Positions 1-6,826 of a DNA stretch of 10,975 nt are shown in pieces. Below the pieces are notes generated by a model. It saw only the letters and a program-made list of their open reading frames with translations, did not search any database and was not told the origin of the DNA. Position 1 is the first letter of the stretch. Each line of letters opens with the position of its first letter. Made by a program: the position numbers and the translations under genes. This stretch comes from Anaerolineaceae bacterium (lineage in GTDB: Bacteria; Chloroflexota; Anaerolineae; Anaerolineales; Anaerolineaceae), in assembly GCA_011620445.1 (NCBI GenBank), contig WOZB01000210.1:1-10975 (forward strand). The letters run 5' to 3'.

Positions 1-319
1 CAACCACCGGTAGCCCCTGGGCGCGTGCCAGCAATACCTGTTCTCCGGAGGCAATCATGAATTTTTCTTTGTCTGCCCCCAGTAAGGCCACAAAGTCGGC
101 TTCGTTACCGTAAGCCAAATCGACCTCGAGACCTTCATCTGTAAAATAGCCGTTCTCAATAGCAACATACAAAGGGGCAAACTGCACATTGGGTATGTAG
201 GTGAGGTTCAATTTAATCTCGCGCAGAGCGGCATCTCTCTGGGGCTGGAATACGCTGCAGGCAGCCAGAATGTTTAGGGCGCCTATAAGGAGAGAAATCA
301 AAATTCTTTTGGTGTGCAT
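1..319 (-). CDS. ABC transporter substrate-binding lipoprotein, NMT1/THI5-like (partial, 3' end off window)
   Basis: Only the first 106 codons lie in the window; the gene continues past the left edge. The N-terminus is a lipoprotein signal: charged MHTKR, a hydrophobic stretch, then a lipobox LAAC with the lipidated Cys at residue 21. The mature part begins with a segment typical of NMT1/THI5-like periplasmic binding proteins (LTYIPNVQFAPLYVA, then GYFTDEGLEV). This family binds small organic ligands such as pyrimidine thiamin precursors, sulfonates or nitriles for import. The start ATG directly abuts the TAG stop of the upstream permease gene, so the two are surely co-transcribed and probably translationally coupled. 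The ATPase gene is not in the window. The family call is firm; the ligand cannot be read from this fragment. Confidence 0.85.
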   Translation of the reverse strand, partial: MHTKRILISLLIGALNILAACSVFQPQRDAALREIKLNLTYIPNVQFAPLYVAIENGYFTDEGLEVDLAYGNEADFVALLGADKEKFMIASGEQVLLARAQGLPVV

Positions 320-1138
320 CTAAATTCCTTTTCGCCAGGTTTGCCAGGCCAGCACCCTGGATTCCACCAGCAAGATTAAGCCATAAAAACTGGAAGCCAG
401 CAGCATCAGTGTGAATACTGCCACAAAAACAAGCGCGGTATCATACTGTCCCCGCCCGACGTTGATGAGGAAACCCAAGCCCTGGTCAGAGCCCACCAAT
501 TCGCCCACAATCGCGCCGATAACGGATAAAGTAGCTCCCACCCGCAAGCCAGCCATGATTACTGGCAAAGCCGCCGGCCATTCCAAATAGCGCAGTGTTT
601 GGCCTGGGGTAGCGCGCAGAGCCTGCATAAGCTCGCGCAGGTCGCGGGAGACTTCCCTGAGACCCACCAGGGTGTTGATCAGGATAGGGAAAAAGACGGT
701 CAGCGCGCAGATAAAGACCTTGGTCTTCAAGCCCACACCCAACCAGATGACGAGCAGAGGGGCGACAGCAACTATCGGCACCGATTGACTGGCCACCAGG
801 AAAGGTGAAAGCAATCGTTCAGCGAGCGGTTTTCGGGCTAGCCAAAAAGCCAAAACGGTAGCCAGGGTGCTGCCAATCAGCAGCCCAAGAACAATTTCCA
901 GCAGGGTATAAGAAAAATTCCGCCAAAGAATACCATTCCCAAGCACTTCCAGGAATTTACTCCAGACATCCCCGGGTTTGGGAAGGATGAAGGCTGGCAA
1001 ATCGGTAAGTGCTGAGACCAGCATCCAGAGCAGAATTGCGATGCCCCAAGCAATCAGAAACATCAGCAACCGGTTGCGGCTCAAGCGCCTCAAAGCAAAT
1101 TCGCCCTCTTGCGGGGCTTTAGTAAGTGAGGGTTCCAT
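320..1138 (-). CDS. ABC transporter permease, SsuC/TauC/ThiX type
   Basis: A 272-residue inner-membrane subunit of an importer. About six hydrophobic segments are visible (roughly 23-45, 76-100, 110-135, 140-160, 195-215, 236-260). The cytoplasmic EAA-type loop that contacts the ATPase lies near 171-192 (MQALRATPGQ through LEWPAALP), and the N-terminal phrase ILPKPGDVW is typical of the sulfonate/taurine/nitrate/HMP-precursor permease group. Length fits the family (about 250-280). It is the first gene of the operon, with the NMT1-like lipoprotein immediately after it, and it has its own sigma70 promoter just upstream. The ribosome binding site is weak (AGAGAA-like). The substrate is undetermined: the NMT1-like partner favours a thiamin precursor, but no TPP riboswitch fits in the leader of about ten bases. 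Confidence 0.9.
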   Translation of the reverse strand: MEPSLTKAPQEGEFALRRLSRNRLLMFLIAWGIAILLWMLVSALTDLPAFILPKPGDVWSKFLEVLGNGILWRNFSYTLLEIVLGLLIGSTLATVLAFWLARKPLAERLLSPFLVASQSVPIVAVAPLLVIWLGVGLKTKVFICALTVFFPILINTLVGLREVSRDLRELMQALRATPGQTLRYLEWPAALPVIMAGLRVGATLSVIGAIVGELVGSDQGLGFLINVGRGQYDTALVFVAVFTLMLLASSFYGLILLVESRVLAWQTWRKGI

Positions 1139-1155
1139 GGAGTTCTCTGCGCTTG

Positions 1156-1184
1156 AGTATACCGAAATCGCCGAAGGCTTTCAA
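1156..1184 (-). promoter_or_regulatory. sigma70-type promoter of the ABC importer operon
   Basis: Read on the minus strand: -35 TTGAAA (1179-1184), a 17-base spacer and -10 TATACT (1156-1161). Predicted start is near 1149, giving a leader of only about ten bases before the permease ATG at 1138. It sits within the 70-base divergent region shared with nadK. Confidence 0.65.
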
Positions 1185-1195
1185 TTATTCCCGAC

Positions 1196-1201
1196 TATAA
1201 T
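1196..1201 (+). promoter_or_regulatory. -10 element for nadK, possibly a leaderless start
   Basis: A perfect TATAAT lies seven bases upstream of the ATG at 1209. Transcription normally begins about seven bases after the -10, which would place the first transcribed base at or next to the A of the ATG. No Shine-Dalgarno sequence precedes this ATG and no good -35 is visible at 1172-1179. If nadK really starts at 1209, its mRNA may be leaderless. Confidence 0.4.
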
Positions 1202-1208
1202 AGAACTC

Positions 1209-2087
1209 ATGCCAAAAGGGAAAAACTTCTTCAAGAATATCCTACTGCTGCCCAATTCGTCCATAGAAAAAGCCTTGCGTTTGGCCGATGATGTCCATAA
1301 TGTGCTGAATAATTTAGGTGTGGGTAACGAACTGATGCCCTTTGAGTTTCGCAAGGAAACACTTTGCCCTTTCATGCAGGGGCATGATTTGGTGGTGGCG
1401 TTTGGAGGTGACGGTACCCTGATCAGGGCTGGCCATTTTTCTGCCCCCCATGGAATTCCGCTGATCGGCGTTCAGGCTGGCCATCTCGGTTTTTTGGTGG
1501 AACTTAGCGAAGAAAATTGGCAGGATTTATTGCCACGCCTACTTTCCGGGGATTTTCATCTCGAGCGACGTATGATGCTCAATGCAGAACTTTACCGTGA
1601 TGGTAAAGTGATGTGCAATTGGGATGTAATCAACGACGTTGTGATTGCGCGCGGCGCCCATCTGCGCTCCATTGAGATCCGGGTGGATGTGCAGGAAGGT
1701 TACCTGGCTTCTTACATTGCTGATGGTCTCATCCTGGCTACGGCAACCGGTTCCACAGCTTATGCCATGGCTGCTGGCGGCCCCATTTTGCCACCGGAGC
1801 TGCGCAATATGCTGCTCGTACCAATCAGCCCGCACCTCTCTCTTGAACGCGCGGTAGTATTGGCAGAAGGTGCCAGCGTAATTTTGCGGTCTGCACCTGA
1901 TAACGACTCGATTATCAGCGTGGACGGTTCTGAACCAATCACCCTGCTTCCTGGTGATTTTGTAAAAGTTGTCAGCAACTCGAAATCCCTGGATATGGTA
2001 CGCTTTGGGGCGCCAAACTACTTCTATCACAATCTCGCCAGGCTGCACTACCGCAACCCGGCTGTAAAGTTAGGTCCGAATGAGTGA
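1209..2087 (+). CDS. nadK: NAD kinase
   Basis: Phosphorylates NAD to NADP in the cytoplasm, the sole route to NADP in most bacteria. Counting from the ATG at 1209 (292 aa, normal for bacteria), the GGDGT motif is at 66-70 and GVQAGHLGFL at 87-96, where the family usually has GVN rather than GVQ. IND at 141-143 matches the NE/ND nucleotide-contact region, and TATGSTAYAMAAGGPI at 178-193 is the second hallmark. I chose 1209 because the hydrophobic first strand (FKNILLL) follows directly, as in homologues. In-frame ATGs at 1137 and 978 are possible, but 978 lies well inside the opposite-strand permease gene; 1137 would add 24 residues and is preceded by a GAGGG four bases away. First gene of an operon with the next two; its end overlaps the next start by eight bases. 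Confidence 0.93.
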   Translation: MPKGKNFFKNILLLPNSSIEKALRLADDVHNVLNNLGVGNELMPFEFRKETLCPFMQGHDLVVAFGGDGTLIRAGHFSAPHGIPLIGVQAGHLGFLVELSEENWQDLLPRLLSGDFHLERRMMLNAELYRDGKVMCNWDVINDVVIARGAHLRSIEIRVDVQEGYLASYIADGLILATATGSTAYAMAAGGPILPPELRNMLLVPISPHLSLERAVVLAEGASVILRSAPDNDSIISVDGSEPITLLPGDFVKVVSNSKSLDMVRFGAPNYFYHNLARLHYRNPAVKLGPNE

Positions 2088-2679
2088 TTCTGCCCCCAAA
2101 AACCCTGGAGAACCAGATCTTCATCCTGAAGAAGGCCGGGGAGTTTCCACGACGCCCTTCAGCCCTGAAGGTATGACGGTCACCCCGGTAGCACCCGCCG
2201 CTGAAGAGGCGCCCACGCTGCGCTGCAATCGCTGCAATAAACCCATCACCCCAGCTGAAGCCATTCTAACCCCCACTGGTTATCGCTGCCGGGATTGCGT
2301 CAATGCGCAACAAAAAGTCTTCGATACCACCAAGGGATTCGACCTTCCTCTGGGTTTTTTGATTTCCCTGGGCATCTCGATTATCGGCTCAAGGTTGACA
2401 CCTTATATCGGTTTTTTCACCATCTTTTTGGCTTCGGGTTTGGGATTGTTGATCTTTACCCTGGTCAACAAATGGATCAAGCATCGCCGCAATCGCAAAC
2501 TAAGATGGGTCTTAGCGGCGGGAGCGCTGATTGGCTCGCTGCCAGCGCTTGTGGTGCTTGCCTTGCCGAGCTTTTCATTTATGCTGCGTACAGGCAATCC
2601 AGCTTCATTAACCTCCGTAATTTGGCCGCTGATTTACACTTTGCTCATCACTTCAAGCGTCTTCGCCCAGGCAAAATAG
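2080..2679 (+). CDS. membrane protein with N-terminal zinc ribbon (unknown function)
   Basis: A 199-residue protein that I recognise only by architecture. Residues 1-46 are Pro/Glu-rich and probably disordered. Residues 49-73 carry two Cys pairs (C49-x2-C52 and C70-x2-C73) forming a likely zinc ribbon; the phrase CRDCVNAQQKVF resembles short B-box-like zinc fingers seen before membrane domains in Chloroflexota proteins. Four hydrophobic segments follow (about 88-104, 107-130, 143-165, 177-195), with a basic loop HRRNRK near 135-140. It overlaps nadK by eight bases and ends three bases before recN, so it is translated from the same mRNA. Hydrophobic periodicity and a reading frame kept between two coupled genes support it being real. 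Function is unknown; a membrane-anchored nucleic-acid or protein-binding role is only a guess. Confidence 0.8.
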   Translation: MSDSAPKNPGEPDLHPEEGRGVSTTPFSPEGMTVTPVAPAAEEAPTLRCNRCNKPITPAEAILTPTGYRCRDCVNAQQKVFDTTKGFDLPLGFLISLGISIIGSRLTPYIGFFTIFLASGLGLLIFTLVNKWIKHRRNRKLRWVLAAGALIGSLPALVVLALPSFSFMLRTGNPASLTSVIWPLIYTLLITSSVFAQAK

Positions 2680-2682
2680 CTT

Positions 2683-4443
2683 ATGCTGCTGGACCTCTCC
2701 ATCCGCAACTTCGCCATCATACCCGAGCTAGATTTGGAATTCAGCGGGGGTCTGACCGTTTTCACCGGCGAGACTGGGGCTGGTAAATCCATCATCCTGG
2801 ATGCATTGGGCCTGGTGCTCGGCAGCAAAGCCGACCCGGGTATGATCCGTAAAGGTGCGGATAAAGCCACTGTGGAAGCCAATTTCAGGATTTCAGCAGC
2901 TTCCCAGGCCTGGCTTAACCCGCTGCTCGATACCGAAGGCTTACTGGACGAGCCCGGGTTCCTGACCCTCGCCCGTGAGATCCGCACTGAAGGGCGCAGC
3001 ATTGCCCGGGTGAATGGGCGCAGCGTCAGCCAGTCCTTGCTCGCCGAGATTGGAGAAGCCCTGGTGGATACCCACGGCCAATCCGAGCATCTCTCCCTGC
3101 TGAAAGTACGCAACCACCTCAGCCTTTTGGATCGCTTTGCCCATGACGAGGCTGAACTGAGAGGGTATACTGCCGCGTATACCCGCTTCATGGCCTTGAA
3201 AGCCAGATTGAACAAACTTCAGGACCAGCAGCGCAACGCCACCGAGCGCTTGGAAATGCTGCAGTTTCAGATCAAGGAAATTGAGGAAGCCAGGCTGATC
3301 CCGGGCGAGGAAGAGGCTTTGCGTTCTGAACGCACCCGCCTTGCCAATGCTGAAACGCTCAGCAAGCTTGCTGCTGAAGCCTTGACCGCCCTCGATGAAG
3401 CCGCGCCGGAAGGCAGTTCGGCAACAGATTTGCTGGGCTTATCCAGCCAGCGCCTGGTGGAACTTAGCCATATCGATTCTGCCCTTACTCCCCTGTCTGA
3501 ACAGCTGGAAACAGCCCTGACCGCGCTTTCTGATGCAGCCTATGACCTGCGTGCCTATCTCGAAACCCTCGAATTCAACCCAAAACGCCTAGATCAAATT
3601 GAGGAACGATTGGATTTGTTCGGGAATCTCAAACGCAAATACGGCGGCAGCATGGAAGCGGTTATTGCTCATCTCGCTAATATTAAGGTTGAGTTAGATG
3701 AAGTAACTAATTCTACTGAGCAGATAGCGCAAGTAAGCCAAGATATGGATAGGTTGTTAGTAGAAATGGGATTGCTGGCAGCTGAGCTCAGCCAAAAACG
3801 TGCCCTGGCAGCAGTGCAACTCAGTCAGACCGTCGAAAGCCATTTGGATCATTTACAGATGCAAAAAGCGCGCTTTATGGTTCAGATTCTCCACACGGAA
3901 AGCCTTGACGGCCTTCCCGTGCCTGCCGGTACTGACGCTAAGACCCCAAAGCTGGCATTTGATGCCAGCGGTACAGATCAGGTGGAGTTTCTGATCGAGA
4001 CTAATCCTGGCGAAGGCCTCAAGCCCATGGCAAAAATTGCCTCTGGAGGTGAAACTTCCAGGCTTATGTTAGCCCTAAAAAATGCACTGGCAGATGCTGA
4101 CCAGATTCCAACCCTAATTTTTGATGAAATCGACCAGGGTATAGGAGGTCGAGTAGGGCTTACAGTTGGTGAGATGCTCTGGCAGCTGGGGCAGGCGCAC
4201 CAGGTGCTTTGTGTCACCCACTTGCCCCAACTTGCGGGCTTTGGAGACCAGCATTACAGCGTGGGTAAAACAGAAAATGAAGGCCGTACAGTTACCGAAG
4301 TCAATCAACTTGATGCTGAAAGCCGCCTGCAGGAACTGGCAGCCATGATGGGCAAAATCAGCCCGGCGTCGTTAAACTCCGCAGCGGACATTCTTGCGAC
4401 TATTCAGCAGATAAAGAGTAAAATTCAGTTGGGCGGCCATTAA
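2683..4443 (+). CDS. recN: DNA repair ATPase RecN
   Basis: An SMC-like ATPase that acts on DNA double-strand breaks with RecA. At 586 residues it is slightly longer than the usual 550-570. The Walker A motif GETGAGKS is at 29-36, following the typical RecN opening (LSIRNFAIIPELDLEF). The central part (about 170-400) is charged and helical, forming the coiled-coil arms. The ABC signature ASGGETSR is at 453-460, Walker B LIFDEID at 478-484 followed by QGIGGRVG, and the H-loop region VTHLPQLA begins at 511. The ATG comes three bases after the previous stop with no clear ribosome binding site, so translation is probably coupled. Adjacency of nadK and recN is common in bacteria. Bases 3661-3720, within the coiled coil, are visibly AT-richer than the flanks without breaking the frame. 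Confidence 0.96.
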   Translation: MLLDLSIRNFAIIPELDLEFSGGLTVFTGETGAGKSIILDALGLVLGSKADPGMIRKGADKATVEANFRISAASQAWLNPLLDTEGLLDEPGFLTLAREIRTEGRSIARVNGRSVSQSLLAEIGEALVDTHGQSEHLSLLKVRNHLSLLDRFAHDEAELRGYTAAYTRFMALKARLNKLQDQQRNATERLEMLQFQIKEIEEARLIPGEEEALRSERTRLANAETLSKLAAEALTALDEAAPEGSSATDLLGLSSQRLVELSHIDSALTPLSEQLETALTALSDAAYDLRAYLETLEFNPKRLDQIEERLDLFGNLKRKYGGSMEAVIAHLANIKVELDEVTNSTEQIAQVSQDMDRLLVEMGLLAAELSQKRALAAVQLSQTVESHLDHLQMQKARFMVQILHTESLDGLPVPAGTDAKTPKLAFDASGTDQVEFLIETNPGEGLKPMAKIASGGETSRLMLALKNALADADQIPTLIFDEIDQGIGGRVGLTVGEMLWQLGQAHQVLCVTHLPQLAGFGDQHYSVGKTENEGRTVTEVNQLDAESRLQELAAMMGKISPASLNSAADILATIQQIKSKIQLGGH

Positions 4444-4500
4444 AAACCTTAACGGAGCTTGCCGGCCAGCCCAATCAACTAAATAGATCAGGTTATGACG

Positions 4501-4512
4501 CTCCTCAAGGAG
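4501..4512 (+). promoter_or_regulatory. small hairpin covering the glgC Shine-Dalgarno
   Basis: CTCC-TCAA-GGAG folds into a four-base-pair stem with a four-base loop and includes the AAGGAG (4507-4512) nearest to the glgC start. It is short and could arise by chance. The AAGGAG also lies 14 bases from the ATG, longer than ideal. I see no convincing promoter or terminator in 4444-4526, so glgC may be read through from recN. Confidence 0.2.
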
Positions 4513-4526
4513 AGAAAGAAGAGCAC

Positions 4527-5792
4527 ATGCCCAAGACGTCAGACATCTTATCAGTCATCCTCGGAGGCGGCCAGGGAAAACGCCTGTTCCCCCTTACCTC
4601 TGAACGCTCCAAGCCTGCCGTTCCAATTGCCGGTAAGTATCGTTTAATAGATATTCCTATCAGCAACTGCCTTAATTCCGGCATTTTCAAAGTTGCAGTA
4701 CTCACCCAATTTAACTCAGTTTCCCTCAACCGCCATATCACTTCAACTTACAATTTTGATCCTTTCCATTCGGGGTGGGTGCAGGTTTGGGCGGCTGAGC
4801 AAACCATGGCTCATACGGATTGGTACCAGGGCACGGCTGATGCCGTCCGCAAACAGCTGCTTCAGATCGTTTCTGCCCGCTGCGATTACGTACTCATTCT
4901 GGCTGGCGATCACCTCTACCGCATGGACTATGCCAAAATGGCCGAATTCCACTGGCAAAACGACGCGGATATCACTGTCGCGGTTCAATCAATCCCCAAA
5001 AACGAAGCTTCGCGTTTTGGCATCCTGAAGGTGGACGGAACTGGCAGCATTACTGATTTTGCCGAAAAACCCAAGGATCCTCAACTGCTTGAAACCTTCG
5101 TCAGTCGGAGTGACCCTGAACAACCCTATCTAGGTTCCATGGGCATTTACTTATTCAATACCGATGTACTGATCAAGATGCTCACCAACGACCGAAACTC
5201 CGAACGGCTGGACGATTTTGGGGGGGATATCATTCCCTTTGCCATCAGGGAGAAAATGTCGGTATACGGTTATAGTTTTGAGGGCTACTGGCGGGATATT
5301 GGTACCATCCGCACTTTTTACGAAGCTAATCTAGAACTTGCCGAAGAAAACCCATCCTTTAACTTCTTCGACCAACACAACCCCATCTATACCCACGCTC
5401 GTTTCCTACCGGGTACCCGCACCCGATCCTGCCGCTTGAACAGGGTGCTTGTGGCCGAGGGTTCCGAAATCTCAGGTGATATTATTGAACACTCCGTGAT
5501 TGGCTTACGCAGCATTATTGGCGAAGGCACCCAGATTTTTGATTGCATCCTGATGGGCGCGGACTATTACGGTTACACCAAAAGTGGCGCGCCGGTGGGT
5601 ATTGGCAAAAATTGCCGCATTCACTGTGCAATTATCGACAAAAACGCCAGCATTGGTGATAACGTGATAATTGAACCCTTCCCTGATGATGCCGTAGTCG
5701 ATAATCCCCTCTATGTCGTGAGGGATGGGATTGTTATTATTCCCAAGAACACGGTCATTCCGGCGGGAACAGTCATCCAACCTGAAGCATAA
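4527..5792 (+). CDS. glgC: glucose-1-phosphate adenylyltransferase (ADP-glucose pyrophosphorylase)
   Basis: Makes ADP-glucose and pyrophosphate from ATP and glucose-1-phosphate, the committed step of bacterial glycogen synthesis. Its 421 residues match the family (about 400-440). The nucleotidyltransferase loop is GGGQGKRLFPLT at 13-24, followed by SKPAVPIAGKYRLID and SNCLNSG. AGDHLYRMDY is the metal/sugar region, FAEKP and GSMGIYLF follow, and EGYWRDIGTI closes the catalytic domain. The last third (about 300-415) shows the hexapeptide-like repeats of the left-handed beta-helix (GSEISGD, GLRSIIGEG, GIGKNCRIHCAI, NASIGDNV). The wording is closer to the cyanobacterial/plant form than to the E. 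coli form. It lies 83 bases after recN on the same strand and ends just before a strong terminator. No glycogen synthase or branching enzyme lies in the window. Confidence 0.95.
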   Translation: MPKTSDILSVILGGGQGKRLFPLTSERSKPAVPIAGKYRLIDIPISNCLNSGIFKVAVLTQFNSVSLNRHITSTYNFDPFHSGWVQVWAAEQTMAHTDWYQGTADAVRKQLLQIVSARCDYVLILAGDHLYRMDYAKMAEFHWQNDADITVAVQSIPKNEASRFGILKVDGTGSITDFAEKPKDPQLLETFVSRSDPEQPYLGSMGIYLFNTDVLIKMLTNDRNSERLDDFGGDIIPFAIREKMSVYGYSFEGYWRDIGTIRTFYEANLELAEENPSFNFFDQHNPIYTHARFLPGTRTRSCRLNRVLVAEGSEISGDIIEHSVIGLRSIIGEGTQIFDCILMGADYYGYTKSGAPVGIGKNCRIHCAIIDKNASIGDNVIIEPFPDDAVVDNPLYVVRDGIVIIPKNTVIPAGTVIQPEA

Positions 5793-5811
5793 CCATTTCG
5801 GAAGATTAAAC

Positions 5812-5842
5812 AAATCTGGCCTGAAGTTCAGGTCAGATTTTT
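5812..5842. terminator. bidirectional intrinsic terminator between glgC and the trmH-family gene
   Basis: AAATCTG-G-CCTG (5812-5823) pairs with CAGG-T-CAGATTT (5829-5840) around a loop AAGTT, with one G/T pair in the middle. A run of five T follows on the plus strand (5838-5842). On the minus strand the sequence after the hairpin is also T-rich (TTTGTTTAAT). It lies 20 bases after the glgC stop and 16 bases beyond the end of the convergent gene, so it can serve both. Confidence 0.85.
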
Positions 5843-5857
5843 AATATTCGGTTTTAG

Positions 5858-6517
5858 TTATTGACGGGGTAAGCCAAATTGCAATTGGTAAGCCGCAATG
5901 CTGAAGGCCGAGGCAACATTCAAGGAGCCTTTCATCCCCAGCATTGGCAGCCTGAGGGTTAGGTTTGCCAGGCGGAGCAGCTGCGGATCCGTGCCCGCAA
6001 TTTCATTGCCAACTGCCAGGGTGATTGCCCGCCAATCTGCAGGAATCTGCCAGGTAAAGAGGTCCGTGGCTTCTTCAGCTGCCTCAAGGACAATCAATTT
6101 TGTGCCTGCGGCAAGCAGGTTTTGCGCCAACTCAACGGCATTATTGCTATGTTCCCAAAGGAGGCGCCGTTCAGCGCCCAGGGCAGTTCTTGCCACTGCC
6201 TCCTGGTCATCTGGTGTGGGGCTGATCCCGCACAAGTAAAGCCTTGCAAAGCCCGCCCCATCCGCACTTCTGAAAATAGCGCCCACATTCAGTGCTGAAC
6301 GTACGTTATCCAGAAGCCCGAATAATTGGCGATTTGTGTTTAGGGTTGGGCTCATTGCTTGATCTGAATTCTGAGAAAGGCGGTCATCGGTGATTATTAA
6401 CTCACCACCGCACTTGGGGCAAAATTTGCCGCTGAATTGCGCCAGATCCAGCGGAAAGCGCAAGCGGCAAACCGGGTTGCGGCATTCTGCAAAGGCCCAA
6501 TCAGCTGTTGGAAGCAT
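5858..6517 (-). CDS. TrmH/SpoU-family RNA methyltransferase with N-terminal zinc ribbon
   Basis: A SAM-dependent RNA ribose 2'-O-methyltransferase of the SPOUT (knotted) fold, 219 aa. Residues 12-36 hold four Cys (C12, C17, C33, C36) of a probable zinc ribbon. After a short linker the SpoU domain runs from about 62 to 215. Motif 1 is NVRSALNVGAIFRSADG (71-87) with N77, G79 and R83; motif 2 is AVGNEIAG (168-175); motif 3 is LPMLGMKGSLNVASAFSIA (190-208) with N200. All residues expected for SAM binding and catalysis are present. An AAGGG ribosome binding site lies six bases or so before the ATG. A promoter candidate and long leader lie upstream. The target (tRNA or rRNA position) cannot be told from sequence; the zinc ribbon probably helps bind RNA, but that is inference. 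Confidence 0.9.
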   Translation of the reverse strand: MLPTADWAFAECRNPVCRLRFPLDLAQFSGKFCPKCGGELIITDDRLSQNSDQAMSPTLNTNRQLFGLLDNVRSALNVGAIFRSADGAGFARLYLCGISPTPDDQEAVARTALGAERRLLWEHSNNAVELAQNLLAAGTKLIVLEAAEEATDLFTWQIPADWRAITLAVGNEIAGTDPQLLRLANLTLRLPMLGMKGSLNVASAFSIAAYQLQFGLPRQ

Positions 6518-6622
6518 GCCCTTAGTTTACCAAGCTTTGCATCTGACCTGGGATTGTGTGCAGGATGGGACTTTTGGTTCAGGGATGAGGACTGGATCAG
6601 GACGAGAATTTTGCGATTTAAA

Positions 6623-6663
6623 TGTTAGGCGCCTGGGTGAGGGGGGCACCCAAGCGCCTAACA
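6623..6663. repeat. long stem-loop at the predicted 5' end of the trmH-family transcript
   Basis: TGTTAGGCGC (6623-6632) pairs perfectly with GCGCCTAACA (6654-6663). Inside it GGGTG (6635-6639) pairs with CACCC (6647-6651), separated by small CT/AA bulges and an AGGGGGG loop. Neither side is followed by a T-run, so it is not a standard terminator. Relative to the minus-strand promoter at 6669-6696, the start site near 6662 falls at the foot of the stem, so the hairpin would cap the mRNA leader. Confidence 0.65.
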
Positions 6664-6668
6664 ACATT

Positions 6669-6696
6669 AGTATACATAATTAGGCAAAAAAATCAA
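6669..6696 (-). promoter_or_regulatory. promoter candidate for the trmH-family gene
   Basis: On the minus strand: -35 TTGATT (6691-6696), 16-base spacer, -10 TATACT (6669-6674). Predicted start near 6662 gives a leader of about 145 bases before the ATG at 6517. The -10 matches consensus in five of six positions, the -35 in four. Confidence 0.5.
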
Positions 6697-6713
6697 GGTA
6701 TTTTGAGAGAGTT

Positions 6714-6761
6714 TGTGTAATTAATGTGTAGGATTTTAGTGTTTCTTGTGTAGGTTTTTAG
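6714..6761. repeat. phased TGTGTA direct repeats (possible operator)
   Basis: TGTGTA occurs at 6714, 6725 and 6747, that is at spacings of 11 and 22 bases, all on one helical face. The last two extend to a 15-base near-repeat, TGTGTAGG-A/T-TTTTAG (6725-6739 and 6747-6761), differing at one base. The array lies about 18-65 bases upstream of the -35 of the trmH-family promoter, a typical place for an activator such as an OmpR/PhoB-type response regulator. No regulator gene is in the window. Confidence 0.45.
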
Positions 6762-6826
6762 AATTTCTGTAAGCATTCATACGGATTTTCGAATGGAGGG
6801 ACAGACCCACGATAGCGGAGGATGAT

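Larger units (their letters stand above)
6518..6826. other. gene-free regulatory region between deacetylase and trmH-family gene
   Basis: This 309-base stretch has no credible gene on either strand. The part near trmH (6518-6622) would be its leader. It is followed by a long stem-loop (6623-6663), a minus-strand promoter (6669-6696), an AT-rich tract and TGTGTA direct repeats (6714-6761). The last part (6762-6826) shows only weak pairings, such as CATTC/GAATG around 6775-6796, and no clear terminator for the deacetylase transcript. Confidence 0.6.

Noticed and set aside
978..1208. Longer NAD kinase starting at 978 or 1137
   Set aside because: The start at 978 overlaps most of the opposite permease's N-terminal coding region and adds residues unlike any NAD kinase. 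The start at 1137 is possible, but homologues begin near the segment encoded from 1209.
1139..1208. TPP riboswitch ahead of the NMT1/THI5-like importer
   Set aside because: The gap is too short and contains overlapping promoters but no thi-box sequence.
1539..2048. Minus-strand open frame of 169 codons opposite nadK
   Set aside because: It lies wholly inside a well-recognised NAD kinase and its translation shows no family character. Other long frames opposite recN, glgC and the hydrogenase genes were dropped for the same reason.
2295..2786. Plus-strand open frame of 163 codons spanning the membrane protein and the recN start
   Set aside because: It runs out of frame across two better-supported genes and its product has no recognisable domain.
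6624..6662. Integron attC site, because GTTAGGC and GCCTAAC match GTTRRRY and RYYYAAC
   Set aside because: In attC the RYYYAAC element comes first and GTTRRRY last; here the order is reversed, the inner L-box elements are missing, and no cassette or integrase is present.
6623..6663. Intrinsic terminator for the deacetylase transcript
   Set aside because: Neither flank has a run of T, and it lies more than 160 bases beyond the deacetylase stop.
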